NCBI GenBank assembly: GCA_946623365.1
Contig: CAMORE010000041.1
Span: 1-15,626 of the forward strand
Reading direction: 5' to 3'
Source of the DNA: an uncultured Acinetobacter sp.
GTDB taxonomy: Bacteria; Cyanobacteriota; Vampirovibrionia; Gastranaerophilales; Gastranaerophilaceae
DNA: 15,626 bases
Positions 1 to 9,309 of this stretch are shown in pieces. A program made the position numbers and the translations under genes. Within the stretch, counting starts at the first letter, position 1; the number at the start of each line of letters is the position of its first letter. A model generated the notes under the pieces. The model was not told where the DNA came from. It did no database searches and worked only from the letters and a program-made list of their open reading frames with translations.

Positions 1-1
1 T

Positions 2-3000
2 TTACAAGGTTTAGAACCGGCTGTTAAATTTGTTCCTAAAGAAGAACTCTCCGGAGATGGATCATTCGATTGTACTGAAGGTGAAATTCAACTCAGCAAC
101 AAATTGAAAAGCAAAAATATGATTATTGAGATTATCTCTCATGAATTTAATCATATGCTTCAATTTGCAAAATTAACCGCTCAATTTGGTATTAACGGTC
201 TAAGAGAGATCCTGTTGAATAACAGGAATTTCATGAATCTTGATAATTTAACTCAAGAACAAAAGATGGAATTTATTGATCTTTGTACAACTCAATCAGA
301 ATATAATACTAAACTTGCTCAAGCTTTAAAATCTAAAAAAGCTGATAAAGGAAGTTTAAATGATTATTTAAGAAGAGTTTATAAAGAAGAATTTAGCAAT
401 ATTTCTGATTCCGGTACAGAAGGATATTTAAAACAACTAAGCGAACGAGAAGCGTACTTTATCGGCACAAAAAACGGCGCATCGCTTGGCATAACAGAAC
501 CACTTACCCAAATGCAATTTGCAAAACTTAAGGCAGAAAATCCTGATTTGAAAGAAACTGAAGGCGGATTAGTTTATAAAATCAACGAAGACGGAACGAT
601 TACAAAAATAGGAATGAAGCTTCCTGCCGGCATGGTTTTATCAGGTAAGGAAACTCTGGAACAGCTTTTGGATATAAAAGCAAAGGTTGAAGAATTTTTA
701 AATAAGAGTGAAAACAAAAATGACCCTGAGGTTATAGAAGCATACAAAAAATATGAAGAAGCCTTAAATACAACGATAGAATTTGCAAAACATCAAAAAT
801 ATGTTGATGAACATTCTAATATTGAGCGGGAATTTGAAACAGTTGATAAAGAAAAAGCTTTAACTCTTATAAATAATTCTTTCTCAGAAAATTACAGTTA
901 TAAAAATAATGAATATTTTATAAATCAAATTCTTGAATCCTGTACAATCGGAGATAAGATAAGTCTTGAGCTTGTGAGCCTTGTTAAAGATTTAGCACCG
1001 CTTGCGGAGTCCGAAAAAATAAACTACTGGGATATTCAAGAAACAATAAAATTATTCAAATCAAACTCCGGTATAGACCGTTTGGCTATGCAAAAATATA
1101 CAGAGCTAAATGCTAAATATCCTAACGAAGCAAACGAGAATATCTCCCGTATAAAACACTGCAAAGATGACAATGAAGTTTATCGTGAAGATTACTATCA
1201 AAAATTAGTAGAGTATTTCGGTTCGGAAGATAACATCAGAAAAGCAGGCTGGATAAGCTCGTTATTTAGATGCTGCACCGCTGACAGAGATGTCGGAGGC
1301 GGGCATAAAATATCTGATATTGATGACGGTCTGTTTAAGCATACACTGGAACTCAGAGATATGGGATTTGATGATTATGATGTAACAGCGTTAATGGACT
1401 TTTGCAGAAAAGAAGTTTATGAAGGCTCAGGCTCATATCACTATGAAGAATTCCAACCGGAACGATTGGATATTATAAAAGATGCACTATACAACAGAAA
1501 AATCGATATTAATTCTATAAATGAAATATTATCTCAATGTACTCATCAAGGTGAATTTAATCCTGAAGAATATCAAGCGGCTTTATCACTAAGAGGTCAT
1601 ATATTTGATAACAATATTTCCAGTGCTCTTGGAAGTTACATGAAGTGCGAGAATAAAGAACAAGCACTAAAGATAATTGACGAATTAAGACAAAAATACC
1701 ACGTTGAATCAAAACGTGCTATGAACTTCTATAAGCTTTTGTGTGACAAAGTTACAGACGGTGATAATATTAAGTCATACGTATTTAATCAAAGTAAATA
1801 TGATAAGGCAGTCATACTTTTTGATAGATTAAAAAATCAAGATCCTTATGCAACGGAAGATGTTTTAAGAACACTGACAATTGATGGCAAGATTGATGAT
1901 AAGATGTTTAACAAGTTTCTTGAATACAGTGAATTTATGGGATTCTCTCCTGATAACCTTGCTCATTTATTAAATAAATGTGTTAATGACGTTAAAATCA
2001 ACGGTAATGAAGAGCCCATATACAATTATCGTTTAATGGATGAATTAAAGAACTGGTATTCAACTGTTATAGCTCAGGAAGAAGAATTAGCAAGAAGCCT
2101 TAAAGAAGTAAATATGGATATAAAAGAATCTATTGACTTTAACGGCTTATACAAAGAATTCTCCCGTATATTAGATATGATAGAAACTCCAGATTGTAAC
2201 GCTATTGATTATATTAAGAAATTCTATGACAATTATGTCGGTGATATACGTACAAGATTATGTGATGCTCAAGTTTATGATGAAAAAGGCTGCATAAAAT
2301 ATCCAAGACAGTATTACACCGAAGTTTTAGACGGAATACTTGAACTGAATAATCGACAAGTGGATTCTGAAAATATATCAAATATACTCTATCCTGTAAG
2401 ACAAAAGGATAGTAAAGTAAGAGTTGAAACAATTGATTACTTTAAAAAGCTTCTTGACGCAGGGTTAAATTCTAAAAATATTAAAGAACTCTCCTTCTTG
2501 CGTGACACTAATGGAGTAATTGTCAAAGAAAGAGCTGAGATTGTTCTTAAGTACTTAAAAGAAGGTGTAAACGATAAAGCTGTAATAAATGCATTTAACA
2601 AATGCTACAAGAATTATTATGATGCAGATTTAAATAAACAGGTACAGGAATTTAATCAAGTTGAATTTGAAAAAGCAATGTCTATGATAAAACTTCTTCC
2701 GGAAAACCTTCAGGAGGAAGCAGGAACGTGGTTCTACAGCTTAACGGAGTGGTCTGATATAATAACAGAAACACTAAAGAATGCTGATAATAATCCGATA
2801 CATAGAACTGATAAAGTTTATACTCCAAAATACTATGATTTTCTTAAAGATAGCATAAGACAGATGAAATTATCTGCAAGCGGTCAAACCGAATGCATTA
2901 AGGACGTTTTAAAACAAGTTCAAGAACATCCCGAACAATTAAGAGATATTGAAAGAGTTGTAAGGGATAATAATTTAAAAGGCAAAGATGCAGCAAATCT

Positions 3001-6000
3001 TTATAAACTGTGTTTCAACCACCTTGAACATAGCGATTGGGAAACTTTATACACTATGATACAGGATACAAGCGATCTTGACGAAAGAAGTTATGCTCTT
3101 GAACTATTGAATGAACTTGATACAAAAAAAGTTGATATTGAAACATTAAAATACTACGCCGAATGGTTTATAGATTGCACATGGTGGGACGGTAAAAACG
3201 GTAAAAAGATTGCGCCTGAAGTTATGGCTCAATTAAGGCGCATTATTGAAAATAATGCACTAAGAGGCTGTATGATAGCAGATGTTGTAACTAATTGGAG
3301 ATTCCAAGAAGCTGAATTTGCAAAAATTATAGACGAATTTATAAACCTTGAACAATCAGGTGCAAGCGATAAATTCATAGAAGAACTTAATTACAAAATC
3401 CAATCCGACGCAGGAGAAAACAAGCAAGGATTTTACTCCGACTGGAGAGAAATAATTGATTTCTGGAAAGAAAACAAAGAGCTTCTGGAAAGGTATTTTG
3501 TTTGGGAAAAACAAGACAGAAACGGAGAAACAACAAATCCTCCTTTGCCAGTTAGAGATATAGCACTCGCTCAAATTATTGAATGGTATCGTCCGTATGC
3601 TCCGGATTCATTCAATCCTGCAGAAGTCCCCGAAACATCAAAATACAATGTCTCAAATTTAAAAAGACTTTTATCTTACGCGGATAAAGGTATTGAGCTT
3701 GAATTACTGGCTGATATGAAAAAATTTGTAAGTTCTCAAACAATGTATGAACATTGTTCTAAATACGGGTTTCCTGCCGGATATGACCTATTATTGAACT
3801 TCTTAGACAGAGTTGATGTAGAAAAATACAAAAGAGAAATTAACCACTTCTTTGATTTTATTACACATGATGTTTATTCAAGCGGATATAATATAGCAGG
3901 GTTATTCAATCCGAAAATATCAAAAGAAAATTTAGATTACATTTTAGATACTCAAAAAACTATTTTAGATGAAGCTAATGAATCAGGAAGAAAACCTGTA
4001 ACATTATATAATAGTTTTATTTCGTTATTTGTTAGAGGCGACATAAAAGAAGAAGCACTAAACAAAGTGAGATTCTATTTAGAGAACCAAATTTCCTTAA
4101 ATAAGGAAACCAAAGCAGAAAAAATGCAAATTTTGGATCAGGAGTTTTTAAATACGGTCGCTAAAGTCTACAGCGAAAGACCTGATAAAATAGAATTCTT
4201 TGAAAACCTGTTGTTTAACTTAGACCGAAATAATGGTGTGGTACAAATGATTAAAGACATGGTTCCGCCGCTTGACGAATTCAGGAAAGAAATCTTAGAT
4301 AAACAAATTGAATTATTAGAAGAAATTTTCTCCTATGATAACGCAATTGAATCTATATACAGAATTCAGGAAGTGTTGAAAAACGGTAACAGCTCTTTAG
4401 AAAGACTGAATGCACAAATTGAAGTTTGGAATGAAGTAAAACCGAAAACGAAAAAATATAAAAAAGGAGAATTATCTGAGGCCTTGTACACTGTTTCATT
4501 TGTAAAACCTGATAGTAAGGATGTCATAATAGCCGCATATAAATCCGGTAATTATAAAGATTCAGGCATAACTAACCTTGCTCCGAATGTTTGTAAGGAA
4601 AATAAAGACCTGATTTTAGACATGATTAAGAATGATTCTGATCCGGAACTTGTTGTTAATACTGCAGCAAGAACAAGAATGGCATTTAAAGCTGATTTTG
4701 CAAAACTCCTTATTGAAGACGGGTCGTTTGAATCGGAACAGATGCTGGAAATCCTTTCATATCTAAAATTAGAATTTGTTGATTTTGCGCAAGAGCTGTG
4801 TTTCAATAAAGAGCTTAAATTCCCGCACGAATTAATCAGGGATATCTTATGGAATACAAATTCATTTACGGCAAGTTTAGCAAAAAAATTATGTTTGAAT
4901 AAAAACAGCAATTTCCCTAAAGATAAAATATCTCTTGCTCTTCAATGCTACAAGAATCAGAATATTAATGAAGATATGTATATAAATAAATTCAAAATGT
5001 TCATTGATTTGGGTTTTGAAGATAAATTTATATCGGATATTTTAAACCAAGCAAAATCTCTTGCAAGATTTACGCCTAACTTCTGCAAAGTGCTCCAAAA
5101 TATTCAATCAAGAGGTGCTAATCCGCAAGGATTTGTAAATATATTAACTGAAGAATTGACTGTTTCTGATGATATTTCTGAAAATATAAAACTGCTTAAT
5201 ACGCTTAATACGCTGAATACAGAAGATATTACACTCCTTCAAAATGAAGGAATTGATATTCTCGGAATTATCGACCGAATAAAGCGTTCAATTGATGTAA
5301 AACACCCGATTATTGAAGCTCCAAAAGGCAATGAAAAAGCTGCGCTCAAGGTTCTTGCAAATAACGGAAATGCTGATGAAGTTATTCAAAATATGAATCT
5401 TGACCAATTTAATCAGGACGGAATTCCTCTTCAATATTCAAGAGAACAATTTATCTCTAATATGAACAGGCTTATTAAGAGTTACACGAGCGGTGAAGAC
5501 ATAGCAGCAGAGTATGATGCATCAAAAGCAACAGAAATTCCAAGACTTGAACTGCCTGAAGAATCGAAACTACAAACAGAACAAGCTATTCAACATTATA
5601 AAAGCAGATATGAAAACCGAACAGAATCTATAAATCTGGGCGGAAAAGAATGCGAAGCTGTTCACTTTGTCGGTTCTAAGCGTAATGGTTCAAATAAAGG
5701 TGACTACTATCTAATAGATGGTAAATTATACTACGTAAAATTCCCGACATCGGAAAAACGCGGACAAAGCATAGAAGAAGTTATAGCTTCTCAATTATAT
5801 CGTGCTGCAGGAATTGATGCTCCAAACGAGCATTTTGTCTATCGTAAAAACGGCGAAGTAATAGGAATGGCGAGCGAATACATCCCAGGCATGCAAGAAG
5901 TTAGCTGGCACAGCGCTTCATCTGATAAGCAAAAAGAATTGTTTGATTCATTCGCAGTAGATGTTTGGCTTGCAAACAGAGATGCTCCTTGGAACGATAA

Positions 6001-8149
6001 TACTCAATTATACGAAAACGGAAAAATCATAAAGAGCGATGTCGGAGGTTCTATGCACTATAGAGCCAAAGGTGAAGTGAAAGATTTTAGAGCTGACGTA
6101 ATTGAACTCATAACCTTTATTGAATATAACAGATTCTATGAATCGATAACTAAAGAAGAACTCCTGAATTCAATTCAACACGTTCTTGATATTCCTGATG
6201 AAACAATCTATAAGACAATAATGTCCGCTCCATCAAAAGACATTAAACTCGCTCAAACTATGATTAGAAGAAAAGAATATCTGCGGCAGTTTGCAGAAAA
6301 TCTCAAAAAACTTGATGATAGCGGAATGAATATTTATGATCTCATACTGGAAGCAAGAAGTAAAACCTCCTGTGACTTCAAAGAAGTTCCCGATATTGCG
6401 GGAAGCTTCGGATATATACCATCCGAAGACGGGTTTGAAGGACTTTTGAACACCAGAGGACCTGAAAAAGTAGATTTAACGCCCGAACAGCAAAGAGTTG
6501 CCGGTCAAATGAGGCGTGAGATTACAAAATTCACAACTGAAAACAGACTTGCAGATAACGCAAAAGTTCCTGAAGAAGTCAGAGAATTTATAAATGGTAT
6601 CATTAAAGGTATTCCTGAATTCGCATCCTATTTCGGTAAACCTCAGCATGGTAACGGAAACATTGACCCTGACGGTGTTCAAAGACATGGTCAGAAATAT
6701 CCGCTTGATTTACACATTCTGCACGTTCTCCAAAAATCTCTCAATGATCCTTTGTATACAGCAGTCGATGAATACGGATTTAAGCTTCTTGACGATGAAA
6801 GCAAAATTGTGCTCAAATTCTCTGCTCTTCTCCACGACATAGGAAAACGCTACATGAGCGGTAGAGATGATGCTCACGCCGAATTGTCAGCAGAATACGT
6901 TTACTCTATTCTGGACAGATTTAATCTTACAAAAGATATTAAAAACAGAATTATCAATATGGTAAGTAATCACCATTGGTTTGAAGCTTTCTGTACCGGT
7001 TCATATAATGAAGAGATGGTTGCTTCCTTGTTTAGAACTACCTCTGATTTTACTATAGCAAGAATATTGGCTAAAGCTGACTTAGAGAGCGTACGTGACG
7101 GATTTTTAACTAAAACAATGAAGCTTGATTTTCCGAATGAGGTTTCCAATTCAAAAGATGCTTACAAAAAATTCGAACAACTAATGAACGGAATACAAGC
7201 AAAAGTACAGCATATAGAAGAAACCGCACCTATGGTTAAACCGTCTAAGTTTGTCGAAGTTCCGGAACACATAGGTTCTGACGGTAAAATAATTCCGCGA
7301 CGCGGCTTCCCTGAAAAAGAACTTATTCTGGACGGCAAGAAAGAAAAATTCTATATTCTTAACTTACACGATTTATCTCCGAATACTGATATGTACCAAT
7401 ACGGTTTTGGCCATATAAAACTAAAAGATTTACGTCTTTTGGTTCATAGATTCGGTGATGGTAATACTATTAAATTTGAATCGTTCAAAATGTTAGGTGA
7501 CAATCCGATGAACACTTCTCTTGAAAGTTTGTCGCTGATTAGTGCCGAAAACGCTGCCGCATACGGCGGTCAAAAATTTGCGGTTGCAGTTCAAGGGAAT
7601 CCGTCAGGACTCGGTGTAGCATACGATAAAAATGCAGGAACCGGACGATGGAAAAACCAGATGGAACTTTTAGAAGAACTCTTTGGCTCAAAAAAAGCTG
7701 ATGATGTTGCAAGAAAAGTACCTAAGTATTATGGAAAAATACACGATTTGGGTCATTTCGAGCCAGATGATAAAAAACGACTACTGTTTAAAAATGAATT
7801 TATTAAATATATGGATGATAACGGTATTAAAATTACCGATAAAATGTATGGCGCAATTATAAGATACATTAGAAGAAAAGAATATCAGGAAACTCAAATA
7901 AAAGATTTAAAACTCGGCAATACAGTTATTAAAAAGAACGATATACTAAATGCTTTGCACCAAGCAAGAGACATATTAATAAATAAAACTAAAAAAAGTC
8001 ACGAAGGCGGCCATAATGAAATTACACAAACTGACTGTGTTCCGTTTGCAGGCGGCATTGAAGAAAATGATATTAATATGCTTGAAAATTATCAAGACTT
8101 CTTAAGGGCAAGCAAAAAGCTCTGTAACGGCAGAATAATTATGTGGTAA
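2..8149 (+). CDS. Giant multidomain protein (zincin-like / helical repeats / PI3K-HipA-like kinase / HD), 5' partial
   Basis: The frame is open from base 2, so the true start lies upstream; the TTG at 104 is probably internal. At least 2,715 residues are encoded, ending at TAA 8147-8149. Numbering from the TTG: HEFNH at 13-17 followed by SEREAY at 113-118 resembles a zinc metallopeptidase, with the HExxH histidines and possibly a downstream Glu as ligands. Residues ~190-1800 are mostly amphipathic helices in irregular repeats of about 34 residues, with a recurring Gly at turns (421, 613, 787, 821, 1637) and Cys at repeat ends, suggesting a solenoid. Residues ~1845-2060 resemble an atypical PI3K/HipA-type kinase: GSK near the start, YVKF Lys 1879, NRDAPWNDN with Asp1960 and Asn1966, and DVGGS from 1979. 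Residues ~2190-2370 are an HD domain (His2207, His2244-Asp2245, His2258, His2290/2291, Asp2326). The last ~310 residues are unassigned. No membrane segment is evident; the missing N-terminus could hold an export signal. Domain order is firm, biochemical activity is inference, and the whole function is unknown. Confidence 0.85.
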   Translation, partial: LQGLEPAVKFVPKEELSGDGSFDCTEGEIQLSNKLKSKNMIIEIISHEFNHMLQFAKLTAQFGINGLREILLNNRNFMNLDNLTQEQKMEFIDLCTTQSEYNTKLAQALKSKKADKGSLNDYLRRVYKEEFSNISDSGTEGYLKQLSEREAYFIGTKNGASLGITEPLTQMQFAKLKAENPDLKETEGGLVYKINEDGTITKIGMKLPAGMVLSGKETLEQLLDIKAKVEEFLNKSENKNDPEVIEAYKKYEEALNTTIEFAKHQKYVDEHSNIEREFETVDKEKALTLINNSFSENYSYKNNEYFINQILESCTIGDKISLELVSLVKDLAPLAESEKINYWDIQETIKLFKSNSGIDRLAMQKYTELNAKYPNEANENISRIKHCKDDNEVYREDYYQKLVEYFGSEDNIRKAGWISSLFRCCTADRDVGGGHKISDIDDGLFKHTLELRDMGFDDYDVTALMDFCRKEVYEGSGSYHYEEFQPERLDIIKDALYNRKIDINSINEILSQCTHQGEFNPEEYQAALSLRGHIFDNNISSALGSYMKCENKEQALKIIDELRQKYHVESKRAMNFYKLLCDKVTDGDNIKSYVFNQSKYDKAVILFDRLKNQDPYATEDVLRTLTIDGKIDDKMFNKFLEYSEFMGFSPDNLAHLLNKCVNDVKINGNEEPIYNYRLMDELKNWYSTVIAQEEELARSLKEVNMDIKESIDFNGLYKEFSRILDMIETPDCNAIDYIKKFYDNYVGDIRTRLCDAQVYDEKGCIKYPRQYYTEVLDGILELNNRQVDSENISNILYPVRQKDSKVRVETIDYFKKLLDAGLNSKNIKELSFLRDTNGVIVKERAEIVLKYLKEGVNDKAVINAFNKCYKNYYDADLNKQVQEFNQVEFEKAMSMIKLLPENLQEEAGTWFYSLTEWSDIITETLKNADNNPIHRTDKVYTPKYYDFLKDSIRQMKLSASGQTECIKDVLKQVQEHPEQLRDIERVVRDNNLKGKDAANLYKLCFNHLEHSDWETLYTMIQDTSDLDERSYALELLNELDTKKVDIETLKYYAEWFIDCTWWDGKNGKKIAPEVMAQLRRIIENNALRGCMIADVVTNWRFQEAEFAKIIDEFINLEQSGASDKFIEELNYKIQSDAGENKQGFYSDWREIIDFWKENKELLERYFVWEKQDRNGETTNPPLPVRDIALAQIIEWYRPYAPDSFNPAEVPETSKYNVSNLKRLLSYADKGIELELLADMKKFVSSQTMYEHCSKYGFPAGYDLLLNFLDRVDVEKYKREINHFFDFITHDVYSSGYNIAGLFNPKISKENLDYILDTQKTILDEANESGRKPVTLYNSFISLFVRGDIKEEALNKVRFYLENQISLNKETKAEKMQILDQEFLNTVAKVYSERPDKIEFFENLLFNLDRNNGVVQMIKDMVPPLDEFRKEILDKQIELLEEIFSYDNAIESIYRIQEVLKNGNSSLERLNAQIEVWNEVKPKTKKYKKGELSEALYTVSFVKPDSKDVIIAAYKSGNYKDSGITNLAPNVCKENKDLILDMIKNDSDPELVVNTAARTRMAFKADFAKLLIEDGSFESEQMLEILSYLKLEFVDFAQELCFNKELKFPHELIRDILWNTNSFTASLAKKLCLNKNSNFPKDKISLALQCYKNQNINEDMYINKFKMFIDLGFEDKFISDILNQAKSLARFTPNFCKVLQNIQSRGANPQGFVNILTEELTVSDDISENIKLLNTLNTLNTEDITLLQNEGIDILGIIDRIKRSIDVKHPIIEAPKGNEKAALKVLANNGNADEVIQNMNLDQFNQDGIPLQYSREQFISNMNRLIKSYTSGEDIAAEYDASKATEIPRLELPEESKLQTEQAIQHYKSRYENRTESINLGGKECEAVHFVGSKRNGSNKGDYYLIDGKLYYVKFPTSEKRGQSIEEVIASQLYRAAGIDAPNEHFVYRKNGEVIGMASEYIPGMQEVSWHSASSDKQKELFDSFAVDVWLANRDAPWNDNTQLYENGKIIKSDVGGSMHYRAKGEVKDFRADVIELITFIEYNRFYESITKEELLNSIQHVLDIPDETIYKTIMSAPSKDIKLAQTMIRRKEYLRQFAENLKKLDDSGMNIYDLILEARSKTSCDFKEVPDIAGSFGYIPSEDGFEGLLNTRGPEKVDLTPEQQRVAGQMRREITKFTTENRLADNAKVPEEVREFINGIIKGIPEFASYFGKPQHGNGNIDPDGVQRHGQKYPLDLHILHVLQKSLNDPLYTAVDEYGFKLLDDESKIVLKFSALLHDIGKRYMSGRDDAHAELSAEYVYSILDRFNLTKDIKNRIINMVSNHHWFEAFCTGSYNEEMVASLFRTTSDFTIARILAKADLESVRDGFLTKTMKLDFPNEVSNSKDAYKKFEQLMNGIQAKVQHIEETAPMVKPSKFVEVPEHIGSDGKIIPRRGFPEKELILDGKKEKFYILNLHDLSPNTDMYQYGFGHIKLKDLRLLVHRFGDGNTIKFESFKMLGDNPMNTSLESLSLISAENAAAYGGQKFAVAVQGNPSGLGVAYDKNAGTGRWKNQMELLEELFGSKKADDVARKVPKYYGKIHDLGHFEPDDKKRLLFKNEFIKYMDDNGIKITDKMYGAIIRYIRRKEYQETQIKDLKLGNTVIKKNDILNALHQARDILINKTKKSHEGGHNEITQTDCVPFAGGIEENDINMLENYQDFLRASKKLCNGRIIMW
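140..460 (+). other. Zincin-like metallopeptidase motif region within the giant protein
   Basis: The codons for HEFNH (140-154) follow a hydrophobic helix (IIEIIS), as expected for the active-site helix of an HExxH zinc peptidase. Just upstream, from the window edge, is sequence of the kind that forms the edge strand in zincins (VKFVP, then EIQLSN). About 100 residues later SEREAYFIG (from 440) could supply the third ligand, as Glu in E-x-x-A/Y contexts does in several toxin-type peptidases. The active-site motif is seen directly; the fold and the third ligand are inferred. The beginning of the domain is outside the window. Confidence 0.5.
5195..5222 (+). repeat. Short 9-bp tandem repeat inside the giant gene
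   Basis: Around 5195-5222 the unit CTTAATACG occurs as consecutive, nearly identical copies encoding LNTLNTLNT. It is in frame, so gain or loss of a unit would change only loop length. It may be a small slippage site within the helical region. Confidence 0.5.
5630..6290 (+). other. PI3K/HipA-type atypical kinase-like domain within the giant protein
   Basis: The order of motifs matches the HipA/phosphoinositide-kinase-like superfamily. A Gly/Ser-rich N-lobe loop (GSKRNGSNKGDYY) comes first, then a strand with the candidate ATP-binding Lys (YVKFP, Lys1879). A helix with Glu follows (EEVIASQLYRAAGIDAP). The catalytic-loop-like NRDAPWNDN (Asp1960, Asn1966) and a metal-binding DVGGS (Asp1979) complete the set. 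All key positions appear intact, so an active kinase or nucleotidyl-transferring enzyme is plausible. The substrate (lipid, protein or nucleotide) cannot be told from the sequence. Confidence 0.6.
6670..7210 (+). other. HD-type phosphohydrolase domain within the giant protein
   Basis: All usual metal-ligand positions are present: His2207 in LDLHILHVLQ, the His-Asp pair 2244-2245 in ALLHDIGK, His2258 in DDAHAELSAE, His2290/2291 in NHHWFE, and Asp2326 in KADLES. This spacing fits metal-dependent HD hydrolases that act on nucleotides or phosphodiesters. Its placement directly after a kinase-like domain suggests paired making and breaking of phosphate bonds, which is an inference only. Confidence 0.75.
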
Positions 8150-8151
8150 GT

Positions 8152-8173
8152 TAACAATTTGCCGAAATTGTTA
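8152..8173. terminator. Hairpin between convergent genes, possible shared terminator
   Basis: A perfect 9-bp stem (TAACAATTT / AAATTGTTA) closes a GCCG loop. It begins 2 bp after the stop of the giant gene and lies 14 bp beyond the end of the convergent yibE/F gene. Neither strand has a strong T-run after it, so it is at best a weak intrinsic or bidirectional terminator. Confidence 0.4.
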
Positions 8174-8187
8174 TTGAGCATAAATAT

Positions 8188-9288
8188 TTAATCAGAAAAA
8201 GGCAGTTTTTCTTTTTCAGCTTTTTTAGCATACTTATGAATCAAACCGGATGCAACAAGAGCCGTAAACGGTACACATATTACAATTGCAATACTTCCGA
8301 TTAGGGCGGAAGATACTTCCGTTACCACTTGATTCAAGTTAATAAATTTATACAAATCAATGTTGCCTGCAAGTAATACCAGTGATATAGAACCTCCAAG
8401 ATATACTAGAATAAGAGTATTCGCCATAGTTCCTATTATATCTCTCCCTACATTCATGCCGGATATGAATAATTCTTTCACAGTTTTATTTGAATCCGTA
8501 TGATATATCTCATTTATTGTACTTGAAATAGACATAGCAACATCCATAACAGCACCCAGCGTTGCCAAAACCATCATTGATATTGCTAACCCTATAAAAT
8601 CAAGCTGAGGATAAGCTGAATACAAGAAAGTTGAATTTTCTCCGCTAAAACCTGTTAAGTGAGCTGTTTTCATAGTAAGCCATGCAAGAGCTGCCGCAAA
8701 CAAGAGGCTTAACACAGCTCCGGCAGCTGCTGATGTACTTTTAGCATTAAATCCGCCAACAAGATACATTGTAACAGCAGTTGAAAGCACGCAAATTATA
8801 ATTGATGCAGCGACAGGATTTATTCCGATTAAAATCAGAGGACACAAGCAATGCGTAATTAATACGACTGTTATTATAATTGATACAAGACTGTATAAAC
8901 CCTTTTTCCTACCAACATAAATTAATAGTCCGCAAAACAACAGAGAGAGCCAAACAATAGTATCGGCTCTTTTTATATCTTCTATTGAATATTCCACTCC
9001 CTCTCCGTTATCCTCTGCGTGTAAAATTACTTTTACACCCTTATGAAGTTTAATGTCATAATAAGGATTTCCCGTCAAAATATTTTCCAGTTCGACATTT
9101 TCACCCTTAAACTCACCTGTTAATATTTTTACATTAACTTTTTGTGCAGCTTGAGCCACAGCATTATTTCCGTCAATATACTCTACCGATTGAACCAAAC
9201 CTAACTCTGAAGGCAAAATATTCGATTCATCAGCAAATACCGGTAATAGTAAAAAAATTGCCAGTACAAATAAAATGAATTTTTTCAT
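8188..9288 (-). CDS. YibE/F-family integral membrane protein
   Basis: The protein has 366 residues, close to the usual size for this family. Residues 1-19 (MKKFILFVLAIFLLLPVFA) form a signal peptide, followed by an extracytoplasmic domain of about 90 residues rich in beta strands. About seven membrane segments follow, roughly at 111-127, 133-150, 155-177, 186-205, 230-253, 285-307 and 328-350. The family-typical stretches GAVMDVAMSISSTINEI (246-262) and SGMNVGRDIIGTMANTLIL (276-294) are clear; conserved Asp and Asn/Arg within these helices suggest a transport role, but no substrate is established. The ATG at 9286-9288 has an AGGAG 12 nt upstream. The gene starts 21 bp after ruvB ends, so it is probably cotranscribed with it. 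Confidence 0.85.
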   Translation of the reverse strand: MKKFILFVLAIFLLLPVFADESNILPSELGLVQSVEYIDGNNAVAQAAQKVNVKILTGEFKGENVELENILTGNPYYDIKLHKGVKVILHAEDNGEGVEYSIEDIKRADTIVWLSLLFCGLLIYVGRKKGLYSLVSIIITVVLITHCLCPLILIGINPVAASIIICVLSTAVTMYLVGGFNAKSTSAAAGAVLSLLFAAALAWLTMKTAHLTGFSGENSTFLYSAYPQLDFIGLAISMMVLATLGAVMDVAMSISSTINEIYHTDSNKTVKELFISGMNVGRDIIGTMANTLILVYLGGSISLVLLAGNIDLYKFINLNQVVTEVSSALIGSIAIVICVPFTALVASGLIHKYAKKAEKEKLPFSD

Positions 9289-9300
9289 ATATTAAAACAA

Positions 9301-9305
9301 CTCCT
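9301..9305 (-). promoter_or_regulatory. Ribosome binding site of the yibE/F gene
   Basis: AGGAG on the minus strand lies 12 nt before the ATG at 9288, inside the short gap after ruvB. The spacing is slightly long, but no closer start codon is in frame. It supports independent translation of the second gene of the pair. Confidence 0.6.
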
Positions 9306-9309
9306 AATT

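Noticed and set aside
4684..4720. Near-identical GCTGATTTTGCAAAACT words in the giant gene, the TOPRIM gene (about 14256) and the gap at 14403.
   Set aside because: Two of them simply encode ADFAKL with preferred codons; no similarity extends beyond the word.
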